Positions 8,448-16,141 of a stretch of 25,814 nucleotides of DNA are shown in pieces. Source of the DNA: Angelakisella sp. (GTDB lineage: Bacteria > Bacillota > Clostridia > Oscillospirales > Ruminococcaceae). Under the pieces are notes generated by a model that saw only the letters and a list, made by a program, of their open reading frames with translations, had not been told where the DNA came from and did not search any database. A program made the translations under genes and the position numbers. The stretch lies in assembly GCA_022795575.1 (NCBI GenBank), contig JAAWGY010000006.1, positions 1 through 25,814 of the forward strand, in the 5' to 3' direction. How positions within the stretch are numbered: position 1 is the first letter of the stretch; every line of letters starts with the position of its first letter.

Positions 8448-9692
8448 TTATTTTACAATGCCAAAGATGTCCCGGCCCTCCATCAGGTATTCCAGCCTGC
8501 CGTCCTGCCGGAAGCAGACCGTCTCCTCCCGCATCACCCACAGCTCCTCGTCCTCCCACTGGGGGACGCTTACCTTGGTGTTCAGCTCCAGGGCGTAGCA
8601 GGTGTTGGGGTAGAGGGGGTAGCTCCCCATCCCCCCCACCGGGCCGGGCTTGTAGTAGAGGCCGATGGTGGGGCCGGCGGCGTGGCCGTGTACGCCGATG
8701 GGGTGGGTGTACAGGTGGGGCCGCAGCCCCTCCCCCTCCGCCTGGGCCACCGCGGCGGTAAGGATCTGGTCCCCGGTGCGGCCGGCGGCGCAGTTTTCCG
8801 CCACAATGTCCATAAACCGCAGCGTTTTGGCAAAGGCTTTTTGCAGGTAGTCCGGGGGCTGGGTCTCCCCGGGGCGGGGGACGTAAAAGATCCGCTGGGT
8901 ATCGGTGCAAAGCCCCAGGTATTTGAGGCCGAAATCGCAGTGGAGGAGGTCCCCGGGCAGGATGATCTCGTCCCGGATGCGGCCCCCGGGGCAGCCCTTG
9001 CGCTGGAGGTCCACCGTGGGGGTAAACCAGCACTCCAGCCCCTGCTCGCTCACCGCCTCCATAAAGAACCACTCCACGTCGGTGGTGGTGGTGACGCCGG
9101 GGGTGATGACCTTGCGGGAGAAGGCCTCCTCGATGATCTCCCTGGCCAGCTGGTTCACCGCCCGGTACCGGGTGAGCTCCTGGCGGGTGCGGGTCTGGAG
9201 CCAATCGGTGACGATGTGTTCGGCGCTGATAACTTTGGCCATAATCTCCGGGGTCATGGCGGCGGCGAAGAGATCGTAGATGCCCTTGGAGAGGCCGTCG
9301 GCAAACTGGTTTTCGGCGCAGTAGTCCAGGGCGATGTTATCCGGGTTCAGCCGCTGGATGGTCTCCCGGAGCAGCTCCATCCGGTCCTGGGGGGGCGCCC
9401 AGGGGATGACGGTGTACATCCCCTTAAAATCCCGGTCGTTGCCCAGGCAGTACCGGTCCACCCGGCCCGGGGCGCTGCGGTGGAAGATGAGGCAGGAAAG
9501 GCGGCGGGCGTACCGGGCCATGGCGGGCACCATGGAAAGGTAGACCGGGTCCTCGTTGTACTCGCGGTTCATCACGATCCACATGGAAATCTGCTGACGC
9601 TCCATCAGCGCCGGCAGGAGGTCGTCCAGCCGCTGCCGGAGGGCGTTGTCAAAAAGCTCGGCCTGCTGCCGGATGGAAAGCACCTTGCGCAT
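8448..9692 (-). CDS. M24 family metallopeptidase (Xaa-Pro aminopeptidase/dipeptidase-like), first in the operon
   Basis: 414 aa from the ATG at 9692, which has AAGGAG 11 bases upstream; the in-frame ATG at 9728 is inside a repeat and lacks a site. Ligands of the binuclear metal centre fit D253 (HCDFG), D264 (CTDTQR), H330 (YTHPIG), E369 (ALELN) and one of the REE pair at 389-390. The fragment GVHGHAAGPTIG replaces the usual GH(x)GR-type context, so this is a divergent subfamily, different from the other two M24 copies. It sits between the binding-protein gene and the permeases, with only 19 bases to dppB, which ties it tightly to transport. Confidence 0.86.
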   Translation of the reverse strand: MRKVLSIRQQAELFDNALRQRLDDLLPALMERQQISMWIVMNREYNEDPVYLSMVPAMARYARRLSCLIFHRSAPGRVDRYCLGNDRDFKGMYTVIPWAPPQDRMELLRETIQRLNPDNIALDYCAENQFADGLSKGIYDLFAAAMTPEIMAKVISAEHIVTDWLQTRTRQELTRYRAVNQLAREIIEEAFSRKVITPGVTTTTDVEWFFMEAVSEQGLECWFTPTVDLQRKGCPGGRIRDEIILPGDLLHCDFGLKYLGLCTDTQRIFYVPRPGETQPPDYLQKAFAKTLRFMDIVAENCAAGRTGDQILTAAVAQAEGEGLRPHLYTHPIGVHGHAAGPTIGLYYKPGPVGGMGSYPLYPNTCYALELNTKVSVPQWEDEELWVMREETVCFRQDGRLEYLMEGRDIFGIVK

Positions 9693-9712
9693 GGTTCTGC
9701 ACTCCTTTGTAT

Positions 9713-9935
9713 AGGAACCTGTATTCACAACCGTCTGACGCAGTCAGGCCAGGTCTTTTCCCACCCTGGGGCGTTACCGCGCCCGCAGGCGCGTCCGGGC
9801 GCAACCGCCGCAGGCGGCTCTTAGCGCCTGGAAAAAACCTTGTAATACAGCAAGTATTCCGGCGGTTTTTTTTGCCTTGCAGGGCGGAAAAATCCCTTGT
9901 CCTGCCTGCATCATCCGGTTATGAATACAGATTCT
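9713..9935. repeat. Family A palindromic intergenic element, copy 1
   Basis: The ends form imperfect terminal inverted repeats: 9719-9743 (starting CTGTATTCACAACCG) and 9906-9930 (ending TATGAATACAG), 21 of 25 matching. The centre carries a double palindrome, GGCGC..CCGCC..GGCGG..GCGCC. The same architecture and much of the same sequence recurs at 16707-16860. No open reading frame of note lies inside, so it is MITE-like or REP-like. It separates the binding-protein gene from the rest of the peptide operon and would be transcribed as a long hairpin. Confidence 0.75.
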
Positions 9936-9942
9936 GATAGTC

Positions 9943-9980
9943 CTGTCCGCCGCCCGGACACACTGCCGGGCGGCGGACAG
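9943..9980 (-). promoter_or_regulatory. Intercistronic hairpin after the binding-protein gene
   Basis: A perfect 15-bp stem (9943-9957 with 9966-9980) and an 8-base loop lie 23 bases past the stop codon of the solute-binding gene. No T tract follows on the minus strand. This fits a 3' stabilising hairpin or partial attenuator, a common way for binding proteins to be made in excess over their permeases. Confidence 0.7.
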
Positions 9981-10002
9981 CTTTGCTTATCCCGGGCAGG
10001 CG

Positions 10003-11655
10003 TCAGCCCTTGTCGCCAAAGACGTAATCCAGGTCGGCGCCGGTCATGTTGCGGCTGATGCCGGTAAAGCCGTCGGCCAGCATCCACCCCGCCTGGGTGA
10101 AGTAGAGGGGGATGACGGGGCCGTTGGAAAGGAGGTAGTTCTCCATCCAAACCAGATCCTTGGTCCGCTCCGCCGCGTCCCCGGCCTGCCAGGAGTGGGC
10201 CAGCACCTGGGCGTATTCGTCGCTGTGCCACCGCATAAAGGTATCGGCGTACAGGCCCTTGCCGTCGTAGACCATCAGGAAGGTGCTGGCGTCGTCCACG
10301 TCAGGGCCGGAGCCGGCCATGGCGAAGTCGTACCGGTAGCCCTCCCGGAGGGTGGACCAGAAGGTGGCGGAGGGGATGGTGTCGATGCGGATGGGGATCC
10401 CCGCCTGGCCGCAGACGTCCTGGACGTACTGGGCGGCGGTCTGCCGGTCGGCGGCGTCGCTGACTACCAGGGTAAAGGTGGGGATGGCGTCGGCGGCCAC
10501 ATTCAGGGTGGCAAGGGCGGAGGCCAGCTTCTCCTTGGCCTTGGCCAGGTCCGCCTTGACGGCGAAGGGGGAGACGATGCTGACGCCGGCATCCCCCTTG
10601 GCCCCGCCGTTGTAGCCGGTGGCGGAGGGGGGTACAAACTCCACCGCGGGCTGGAAGGAGCCGTTATACACCGAGTTGACAAAGTCCTCCCGGTCGATGC
10701 AGTAGGACACCGCCTCGATAAAGTCCCGGTTGGCCAGGAATTTGGCGGTCTCGTCGGTCTGGCCGTCGGTGGTAAACTGGATGAAGTAGGTGGAGCCGTC
10801 GTTGTAGTACTGCATCCCCTTGTCCTCGAAGTCCTTGAACATGGTCTTGGGGACGTTGAGCAGGTCGATTTCGCCGTTCTCGTACATATTCACCTGGGTG
10901 GTGTCGTCCTTGACGGTGTAGATCTCCACCCGGTCAAAGTTGACGGCGGAGGCGTTCCAGTAGCCGGGGTTGGGCTCCAGCACCATAACGTCGTTGGGCT
11001 TCCACTGGGTCAGCAGGAAGGGGCCGTTCATGGCCTCGGGGACCGACTGGTAGTAGGCGTCCCCCTTTTCGGCGTACTTATCGGTGCGCACCACCCCCAT
11101 GGCGGAGATGGAGAAGATCTCCATCATAAAGGGCACCGGGTAGTTGAGTGTCACCTCCAGCGTCTTCTCGTCCACCGCGGTGGCGTTGGCGGCGCCGTTT
11201 ACCGTAAAGTAATCGGTAAACTGGGCCATGGGGGTGGCCCGCTGGATGAGCAGGTTCCAGGAATCCACAAAGTCCTGGGCGGTGATGGGGGCGCCGTCGC
11301 TCCAGGAGGCATCCCGGAGCCGGAAGGTGTAGGTCAGGCCGTCCTCCGAGACGGTCCAGCTTTCGGCCAGGGCGGGCTGGATCTCGCCGTTGTAGCGGCG
11401 CACCAGGCCCTCAAAGATGGCGCCGGTAACGTTGGTAATCCAGACGCCGCTGCCCAGCTGGGGGTCCAGGGAGGTGGGCTCGGTGATGGTGGCGAAGCGG
11501 AATACCTTCTCCCCGCCGCCGCTGCCGTCGGCGGTGCCGGGGTTGGCCTGGCTCTGGCCACCCTGGCTTTGGGCCGGCGGGGCGCAGGCCGCAAGGGCCG
11601 TAAGGGCCATGATGGCAGCCAAGGCGAAGGCCGCCAGTCTTCTCGCTTTTTTCAT
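10003..11655 (-). CDS. Peptide ABC transporter substrate-binding lipoprotein (SBP_bac_5)
   Basis: 550 aa from the ATG at 11655 with AAAGGA 9 bases upstream; a GTG at 11673 is an alternative start. A lipoprotein signal peptide begins MKKARRLAAFALAAIMAL and ends in the lipobox LAAC, so it is anchored outside the membrane. A Gly/Ser/Gln linker follows. The mature part has DppA/OppA marks: EPTSLDPQLGS near the start, EGLVRRYNGEIQPALAESW, and TYTFRLRDASWSDGAPITAQDFVDSW. It captures peptides for DppBCDF. It is the first gene of the operon and has its own promoter. The specific peptide class bound cannot be read from the sequence. Confidence 0.93.
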   Translation of the reverse strand: MKKARRLAAFALAAIMALTALAACAPPAQSQGGQSQANPGTADGSGGGEKVFRFATITEPTSLDPQLGSGVWITNVTGAIFEGLVRRYNGEIQPALAESWTVSEDGLTYTFRLRDASWSDGAPITAQDFVDSWNLLIQRATPMAQFTDYFTVNGAANATAVDEKTLEVTLNYPVPFMMEIFSISAMGVVRTDKYAEKGDAYYQSVPEAMNGPFLLTQWKPNDVMVLEPNPGYWNASAVNFDRVEIYTVKDDTTQVNMYENGEIDLLNVPKTMFKDFEDKGMQYYNDGSTYFIQFTTDGQTDETAKFLANRDFIEAVSYCIDREDFVNSVYNGSFQPAVEFVPPSATGYNGGAKGDAGVSIVSPFAVKADLAKAKEKLASALATLNVAADAIPTFTLVVSDAADRQTAAQYVQDVCGQAGIPIRIDTIPSATFWSTLREGYRYDFAMAGSGPDVDDASTFLMVYDGKGLYADTFMRWHSDEYAQVLAHSWQAGDAAERTKDLVWMENYLLSNGPVIPLYFTQAGWMLADGFTGISRNMTGADLDYVFGDKG

Positions 11656-11740
11656 ACTCCTCAATCCTTTCACATTTTGCTGGAGCGGGGCGTTCCGTCC
11701 TTTTTCCTTCTGGCGGGGCCCTGCCCTTCCCTCATACTAA

Positions 11741-11768
11741 AATATACCGCCGCGCATTATCACTGCAA
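11741..11768 (-). promoter_or_regulatory. Promoter of the peptide-use operon
   Basis: On the minus strand a -35 TTGCAG (11763-11768) and a -10 TATATT (11741-11746) are spaced by 16 bases. The start of transcription would be near 11734, about 80 bases before the ATG. A CACTG/CAGTG inverted repeat with an 8-base gap overlaps the -35 and could bind a regulator. Confidence 0.6.
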
Positions 11769-11906
11769 AACATCAGTGCGATGATATATTTTAATGTGTT
11801 TACTTTACACTACCGGCAAAGAGCTGTCAATATTTTTTGCAGGATTTTTTCCTGGAGTGTCACGAATTGTCGTTTTGTCTAAAAAATTCTGGATAAAAAA
11901 GCAATT

Positions 11907-11957
11907 TACAGGGGATATCCCGGTAGATTTCCCGAGAATACCCCTGTATACTATAAT
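11907..11957 (+). promoter_or_regulatory. Candidate pepT promoter with operator-like inverted repeat
   Basis: A consensus -10 TATAAT lies at 11952-11957; no good -35 is seen at the right distance, suggesting activator dependence or a poor match. An 8-bp perfect inverted repeat, TACAGGGG (11907-11914) and CCCCTGTA (11941-11948), sits over the expected -35 region and abuts the -10. A regulator binding here could control pepT, and perhaps the divergent peptide operon. Confidence 0.45.
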
Positions 11958-12038
11958 TGTATGCGTCTCCTCTATATTATAGTTTTTACTTTATTTTGCA
12001 GGAAAGACGATTTATTACGTCAAAAAAGGAGCGAAGCT

Positions 12039-13271
12039 ATGAAACAGCCGCTAACCCGATTCCTCAGCTATGTTGCCCTGGACACCCAGTCCCAGCCGGG
12101 GCAGGAGCAGGTCCCCAGCACCCCCGGACAGTTCACCCTGGCAAGGCTCCTCTGCCAGGAGCTCACCGACCTGGGCGCCCAGGGGGTGGAGCTCACCGAC
12201 CACTGCCACGTCTACGCCACCCTGCCGGGCAACCTCCCCGGGGCGGAGGCGGTGGGCTTTATCGCTCACCTGGACACCTCCCCCGCCATCAGCGGCAGGG
12301 ACATCCGCCCCCGGGTGGTGGAGGACTACGACGGCGGGGACATCCTGCTGAACCCCGAAACCGGCTGCACCCTCTCCGCCAAAGAATTCCCGGAGCTGGC
12401 CCGGTACAAGGGCCAGCGGCTGGTAGTCACCGACGGCTCCACCCTGCTGGGCTCGGACGACAAGGCGGGCATTACCGAGATCATGGGGATGCTGGAGCAC
12501 TACAGCGAGCACCCGGAGCTGCCCCACGGGGATATCTGCGTGGCCTTCACCCCCGACGAGGAGATTGGCCGGGGCACCGATTTCTTCGATATCCCCCGCT
12601 TCGGGGCCAAGCTGGCCTACACCGTGGACGGGGCGGACCTGGGGAAGATCAGCTTCGAGAACCTCAACTCCGCCGAGGCCCGCATCACCGTCACCGGGGT
12701 GTCCATCCACCCGGGCCGGGGCAAAAACCGCCTTAAAAACGCCATCCTGATGGCCATCCAGCTACAGAATATGCTCCCCCCGGCCGAGACGCCCTCCCAT
12801 ACCGAAGGGTACGAGGGCTTTTACCACCTCACCGATTTTACCGGCACGGTGGACAAGGCGGAGCTCACCTACCGGGTCAGCGATTTTGACCGGGAGGGCT
12901 TCCAGGGCCGGAAGGACCGCCTTGCGGCGATCTGCGACTACCTCAACGGGGTGCACGGCCCGGGGAGCTTTGCGGTGAGCTTCCGGGATGTGATGCATAA
13001 TATGCGGGAGGCGGTGGAGCCCCACTACCACCTGGTGGAGCACGCCATGGCCGCCATGAGGGATGTGGGGGTGGAGCCGGAGCTGATGCCCTGCCGTGGC
13101 GGCACCGACGGGGTGCGGCTCTCCTTCCTGGGCCTGCCCTGCCCCAACCTGAACACCGGCAGCCACAACTGCCACGGCCGCTACGAGTGTGTGCCGGTGG
13201 AATCCATCGAGAGGATAACCGAGATGCTCATCGCCTTAGTGGCCCGGTTTGCCAAGGGAGCAGAGGCGTAA
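12039..13271 (+). CDS. pepT: Peptidase T (tripeptide aminopeptidase, M20B)
   Basis: 410 aa, the usual length. ATG at 12039 has AAAAGGAG 7 bases upstream; the in-frame ATG at 11961 overlaps the promoter. Zinc site residues are seen: H77 and D79 (AHLDT), D140 (GSDDKAG), E174-E175 (PDEEIG, catalytic base and ligand), D197 (VDGAD) and H379 (SHNCHG). Peptidase T releases the N-terminal residue of tripeptides in the cytoplasm. It is transcribed away from the peptide importer operon from the shared control region, so it would finish breakdown of imported peptides. A clear terminator follows. Confidence 0.95.
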   Translation: MKQPLTRFLSYVALDTQSQPGQEQVPSTPGQFTLARLLCQELTDLGAQGVELTDHCHVYATLPGNLPGAEAVGFIAHLDTSPAISGRDIRPRVVEDYDGGDILLNPETGCTLSAKEFPELARYKGQRLVVTDGSTLLGSDDKAGITEIMGMLEHYSEHPELPHGDICVAFTPDEEIGRGTDFFDIPRFGAKLAYTVDGADLGKISFENLNSAEARITVTGVSIHPGRGKNRLKNAILMAIQLQNMLPPAETPSHTEGYEGFYHLTDFTGTVDKAELTYRVSDFDREGFQGRKDRLAAICDYLNGVHGPGSFAVSFRDVMHNMREAVEPHYHLVEHAMAAMRDVGVEPELMPCRGGTDGVRLSFLGLPCPNLNTGSHNCHGRYECVPVESIERITEMLIALVARFAKGAEA

Positions 13272-13273
13272 AC

Positions 13274-13321
13274 CAAAAAGCAGAGCGGCAAAGGCGCACA
13301 GCTCCTTGCCGCTCTGTTTTT
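13274..13321 (+). terminator. Rho-independent terminator after pepT
   Basis: An 11-bp perfect stem, CAGAGCGGCAA (13281-13291) with TTGCCGCTCTG (13306-13316), is followed by five Ts and preceded by AAAAAG, so it could also work in the other direction. Confidence 0.9.
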
Positions 13322-13345
13322 GGACAGGCGCTTAAATTTACAGGG

Positions 13346-13380
13346 AAACCGCTACAGCGGGCGTTTTTTTATGCTATAAT
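13346..13380 (+). promoter_or_regulatory. Extended -10 promoter of the RpiR-type gene
   Basis: TGCTATAAT at 13372-13380 is an extended -10 box; the -35 region is poor. Just upstream is a short CCGC/GCGG hairpin followed by seven Ts, which resembles a second small terminator and would insulate this promoter from pepT. The transcript leader would be about 57 bases long. Confidence 0.55.
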
Positions 13381-13443
13381 GTTAGCTGGACATTTTACAG
13401 TCCGCCGCCGGAGGACAGACCGGGGCGGAAGGACGGAGGCGCC

Positions 13444-14358
13444 ATGGACATCCTTGAAGTGATACGATCAAAATACCCCCAGCTGAGCCGCACCCAAAAG
13501 CGCATTGCCGACTACATTTTAGAGCAGCCGGAGGAGGCCTGCTTTGCCTCCCTAAAGGAGCTTACCGAGGCGGTGGACGCCACCGAGGTAACGGTGATGA
13601 ACTTTACCCGGCGGCTGGGCATCGACGGCTTCGCCGGACTGAAACGGGAGCTTCAGGACTACATCCGGATCCGCCTTTCCCCCAACGAAAAGATCTCCCG
13701 GGCGGTAAACGACCTGCGGGTGCGGCGGAAAAGCGGCATCTTCAGCGCCCTGCTGGAAAACGAGCTCCAGGCGATTTCCAGCACCTACGCCTCCCTTTCG
13801 GAGGAGGCGCTGCGGGAGGCCGCGGCCATGCTGCGGCAGGCCCGGCGGATCTTTTTGCTGGGGCACGATGTCTCGCTGCCGGCGGTGCAGTTTTTGCGGC
13901 TGCGGCTCCACTACCTGGGCTTTCACGCCATCCAGCTGGAGCTGGCCGACCGGGGGCAGCTGCTGCTGTCCTTAAGCCAGGCGGGACCGGAGGACCTGTT
14001 TGTGGCAATCTCCTTCCCCAGCCACGCCCCGGAGCTGGCCCGGATAGGGGAGTACCTGCGGCAGAAGGGGGTGCCGCTGCTGGCCATCACCGACCAGCCG
14101 GCGGCACCGGTGGCGGCCTGCGCCGACCGGGCCCTTACCTGCGCCACCGGCGACCTGCTCTTTTACAACACGCTGACGCCTCCCGTCTCGCTGATCAACC
14201 TTCTGTGCTCCTTCCTGGCCCTGGAGGCAGGGGAGGGGCTACAGCAGACGCGCCGGGGGGTGGAGGAGGCCTTCGAGGCGGTGTTCGCCGATGACGGCGC
14301 CCCGCCGGCGGAGCGGGAGCCTTGCGCCGTCCTCCTGGCCGGAGAGGGGAGGGGGTAG
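13444..14358 (+). CDS. MurR/RpiR family transcriptional regulator
   Basis: 304 aa, ATG start with GGAGG 5 bases upstream. The N-terminal helix-turn-helix (about 1-77) has the family pattern RTQKRIADYILEQPEE and later VTVMNFTRRLGIDGF. A SIS domain (about 120-250) with IFLLGHDVSLPAVQFL would bind a phosphosugar or similar ligand. Known relatives control sugar or amino sugar use. No sugar gene is nearby; the convergent neighbour is an EamA transporter and pepT lies upstream. Its target is therefore open, and it may act on the peptide genes or elsewhere. Confidence 0.9.
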   Translation: MDILEVIRSKYPQLSRTQKRIADYILEQPEEACFASLKELTEAVDATEVTVMNFTRRLGIDGFAGLKRELQDYIRIRLSPNEKISRAVNDLRVRRKSGIFSALLENELQAISSTYASLSEEALREAAAMLRQARRIFLLGHDVSLPAVQFLRLRLHYLGFHAIQLELADRGQLLLSLSQAGPEDLFVAISFPSHAPELARIGEYLRQKGVPLLAITDQPAAPVAACADRALTCATGDLLFYNTLTPPVSLINLLCSFLALEAGEGLQQTRRGVEEAFEAVFADDGAPPAEREPCAVLLAGEGRG

Positions 14359-14365
14359 CCCCCCG

Positions 14366-15241
14366 CTACTGTGCCTGTGCCGACCGGGTGTTGTAGAAGA
14401 ACATGGCCAGCGCCGTGGCGAAGATGACCAGATACCCCAGCCAGCTGAGGGCATCCGGCACCTGATGGAAGAGGAAGAAGCCCAGCACCGCCGAAAAGAG
14501 CACCTGGGAGTAATCGTAGACCGAAAGCTCCTTGGCCGGGGCGAAGCGGTAGGCGGAGGTGACGGCAAACTGGGCAGCGGCGGCGGAAAGCCCCGCCAGC
14601 ATCAGGATGCCCAGCTGGGCGGCGGTCATGGGGTGGTAATCCAGCAGCAGCGCCGGCAGGGTGACGGTGCAGGAGAAGGTAGAAAAGAAGAAGATAATAA
14701 ACGGCCCCCGCACCCCTTTTTTGCCCAGCACCCGCACCATGGTATAGGAAACGCCGGAAAAGGCGCCGCCCAAAAAGCCGATGACGGCGGGGATAAGCTC
14801 CATGCTAAGGCCGGTGGGCTTGACGATCAGAAGGCTGCCTCCAAAGGCGGCTGCCACTGCTGCCCCTTGGAAGGGGGCGATCCGTTCCCCCAGCAGCAGG
14901 AAGCTACAGAGGATGGCGAAGAAGGGGCCGATCTTGTTGAGCATAGCGGCGTCGGCCATGACCAGGTGGTCTACGGCATAGTAGTTGCAAAGGAGGCTGG
15001 CGGTGCCGAAGACGGAGCGGAGCACCAGCCAAAGGATCTTGTTCCGGTCCAGGCCCTCCGGCTGGCGGTTGCGCAGCAGGACTAGGGCGGCGAAGAGCAT
15101 GGCCACCAGGTTGCGGAAAAAGCTTTTTTGCACCGAGGGCAGGTCCCCGGCCATTCGGATAAAGACGTTCATTACCGAGAAAAAGAAAGCGGCGGTGATG
15201 ATGCAGAGGATACCTTTGGTTTTCTGATTCAGCTGTGACAT
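14366..15241 (-). CDS. EamA/DMT family transporter
   Basis: 291 aa from the ATG at 15241. The upstream frame to 15280 begins at a TTG lying inside the promoter -10 box, so it is rejected. Ten hydrophobic segments in two five-helix repeats are visible, the first being GILCIITAAFFFSVMNVFI and the last near WLGYLVIFATALAMFFY. FFRNLVAM after helix 1 is a frequent EamA feature. It is unlike the EamA at 2428-3399 apart from family traits. It is convergent with the RpiR gene, 7 bases between stops. Substrate unknown; relatives export amino acids or metabolites. Confidence 0.88.
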   Translation of the reverse strand: MSQLNQKTKGILCIITAAFFFSVMNVFIRMAGDLPSVQKSFFRNLVAMLFAALVLLRNRQPEGLDRNKILWLVLRSVFGTASLLCNYYAVDHLVMADAAMLNKIGPFFAILCSFLLLGERIAPFQGAAVAAAFGGSLLIVKPTGLSMELIPAVIGFLGGAFSGVSYTMVRVLGKKGVRGPFIIFFFSTFSCTVTLPALLLDYHPMTAAQLGILMLAGLSAAAAQFAVTSAYRFAPAKELSVYDYSQVLFSAVLGFFLFHQVPDALSWLGYLVIFATALAMFFYNTRSAQAQ

Positions 15242-15279
15242 GGGCGGCGTTTTTCCCCCTTGGTTGTGAGATAACGCCA

Positions 15280-15288
15280 ATTATAGCA
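15280..15288 (-). promoter_or_regulatory. Extended -10 promoter of the EamA gene
   Basis: On the minus strand TGCTATAAT occupies 15280-15288, the same extended -10 as before the RpiR gene. The -35 region is T-rich and not consensus. Transcription would start near 15273, giving a leader of about 32 bases with a GGGGG site before the ATG. Confidence 0.55.
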
Positions 15289-15455
15289 GATTTTTTGGAA
15301 AAAAGCAGCCCTTGCGCTCTCCGGGCCGCCGGGAAGCGAAGCAGCCTGTCCCACAGGTTGTGCCCGCCCGGGCCACCGGGCCGCAGGTCCAGGGCGCTCC
15401 CATTGAAGTATGCGCTGGGGGTGTAAAAAGTCCGGGTAGTTTTATCGAAGGAGTA
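15289..15455. other. GC-rich spacer, possible gene remnant
   Basis: No gene can be supported. On the minus strand a frame reads a GC3-rich stretch (FYTPSAYFNGSALDLRPGGP) that looks coding-like in composition but has no start, no ribosome site and no known domain. It may be the tail of a decayed gene. Confidence 0.25.
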
Positions 15456-15676
15456 AGAAGCTGTACCGATAGCCAAAGCGTGCAGCTTGGCGCGCAAGTT
15501 TATCCGAGTCGGCAAGAGCCGCCTATGGCGATTGCTCGCTGGACACGCCTGGGGGCGCAGTCGTATACCGACGCCAAAAAACGCAGGGATACTGTATGTC
15601 TTTCAAGTTTTTTTGGAAAAGGCAGGCGGGAAATTTTCTGTCAAGCTGCTTTCGGCGGCTGTTGGTATAGCTCCCA
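15456..15676. repeat. Family B palindromic repeat, full copy (B1)
   Basis: About 220 bp bounded by imperfect terminal inverted repeats, AGCTGTACCGATAGCC (15459-15474) and GGCTGTTGGTATAGCT (15657-15672), 13 of 16 matching. The arms continue inward with weaker pairing (CAGCTTG blocks on both sides). The stretch from GAAGCTGTACC through GCCAAAAAACGCAGG to TTTCAAG also occurs at 25720-25814, there without an internal block of roughly 55 bases. No convincing protein is encoded, so it is a non-autonomous element. Confidence 0.75.
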
Positions 15677-15992
15677 AGACGCTTCGGATAAGGGAGCGGG
15701 GTAAGAGCGTGTTTTGAGTGAAAAAACAAGATGTAAAGTATGGCATTCTATCTGTTCCCTGCGGTGTTAAAAATAAAATCGAGCCGTTTGTCAGTCTTCT
15801 CTGATGTTTCGTTAAAAATTATTAGTTGCTTAAAAAAATAGACGCATTTACAGTGTTTTGTGTGGCCCTGTTTTAAGAAATATTGCGAGTGAATGAAAGA
15901 TGGGGATGATCAGAGAGTTAAGATTTTTACGCTAAAGAAGTCAGGTTTTCTCATGGATATAGCGTAGCTCTCCAGGCAGCCGCTAAGATTTT
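15677..15992. other. AT-rich intergenic stretch without a gene
   Basis: No ribosome site and open frame pair is seen on either strand. Base composition is clearly more AT-rich than the surroundings. Near its right end two direct repeats of TAAGATTTT(T)ACGC occur and a TACGCTA/TAGCGTA inverted repeat spans the gap between them. It may be a transferred remnant; nothing more can be said. Confidence 0.4.
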
Positions 15993-16027
15993 ACGCAAAA
16001 GGCAAGGCCCCCTCGAATGAGGGGGCC
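15993..16027 (-). terminator. Terminator of the tRNA cluster
   Basis: On the minus strand, a 9-bp perfect stem GGCCCCCTC/GAGGGGGCC (16006-16027, loop 4) is followed by TTGCCTTTTGC. It lies 30 bases downstream of the last tRNA. Confidence 0.85.
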
Positions 16028-16056
16028 AGGTAGGGCGTGCCTTGGCGGCCACGCCA

Positions 16057-16132
16057 TGGCTGGGCCGGCAGGATTCGGACCTGCGGGATGCGGGAGTCAA
16101 AGACCCGTGCCTTACCACTTGGCTACGGCCCA
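16057..16132 (-). tRNA. tRNA-Gln (anticodon TTG)
   Basis: 76 bases including an encoded CCA. Acceptor TGGGCCG pairs with CGGCCCA, D arm GCCAAGTGGTAAGGC, anticodon loop CTTTGAC giving TTG, and T arm with GGTCCGAATCC are all present. Confidence 0.95.
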
Positions 16133-16141
16133 TCGTAACAT

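Noticed and set aside
10195..11784. 529-codon plus-strand frame opposite the binding-protein gene
   Set aside because: Gly/Val/His-rich antisense shadow with no domain; the minus-strand lipoprotein is clear.
11875..11900. Possible CodY box in the pepT upstream region
   Set aside because: The match to the 15-base consensus is poor and CodY presence in this organism is unknown.
15312..15704. Plus-strand frame across the family B repeat
   Set aside because: Most of it is the repeat itself; copy B2 carries a stop in this frame, so it is not a conserved protein.
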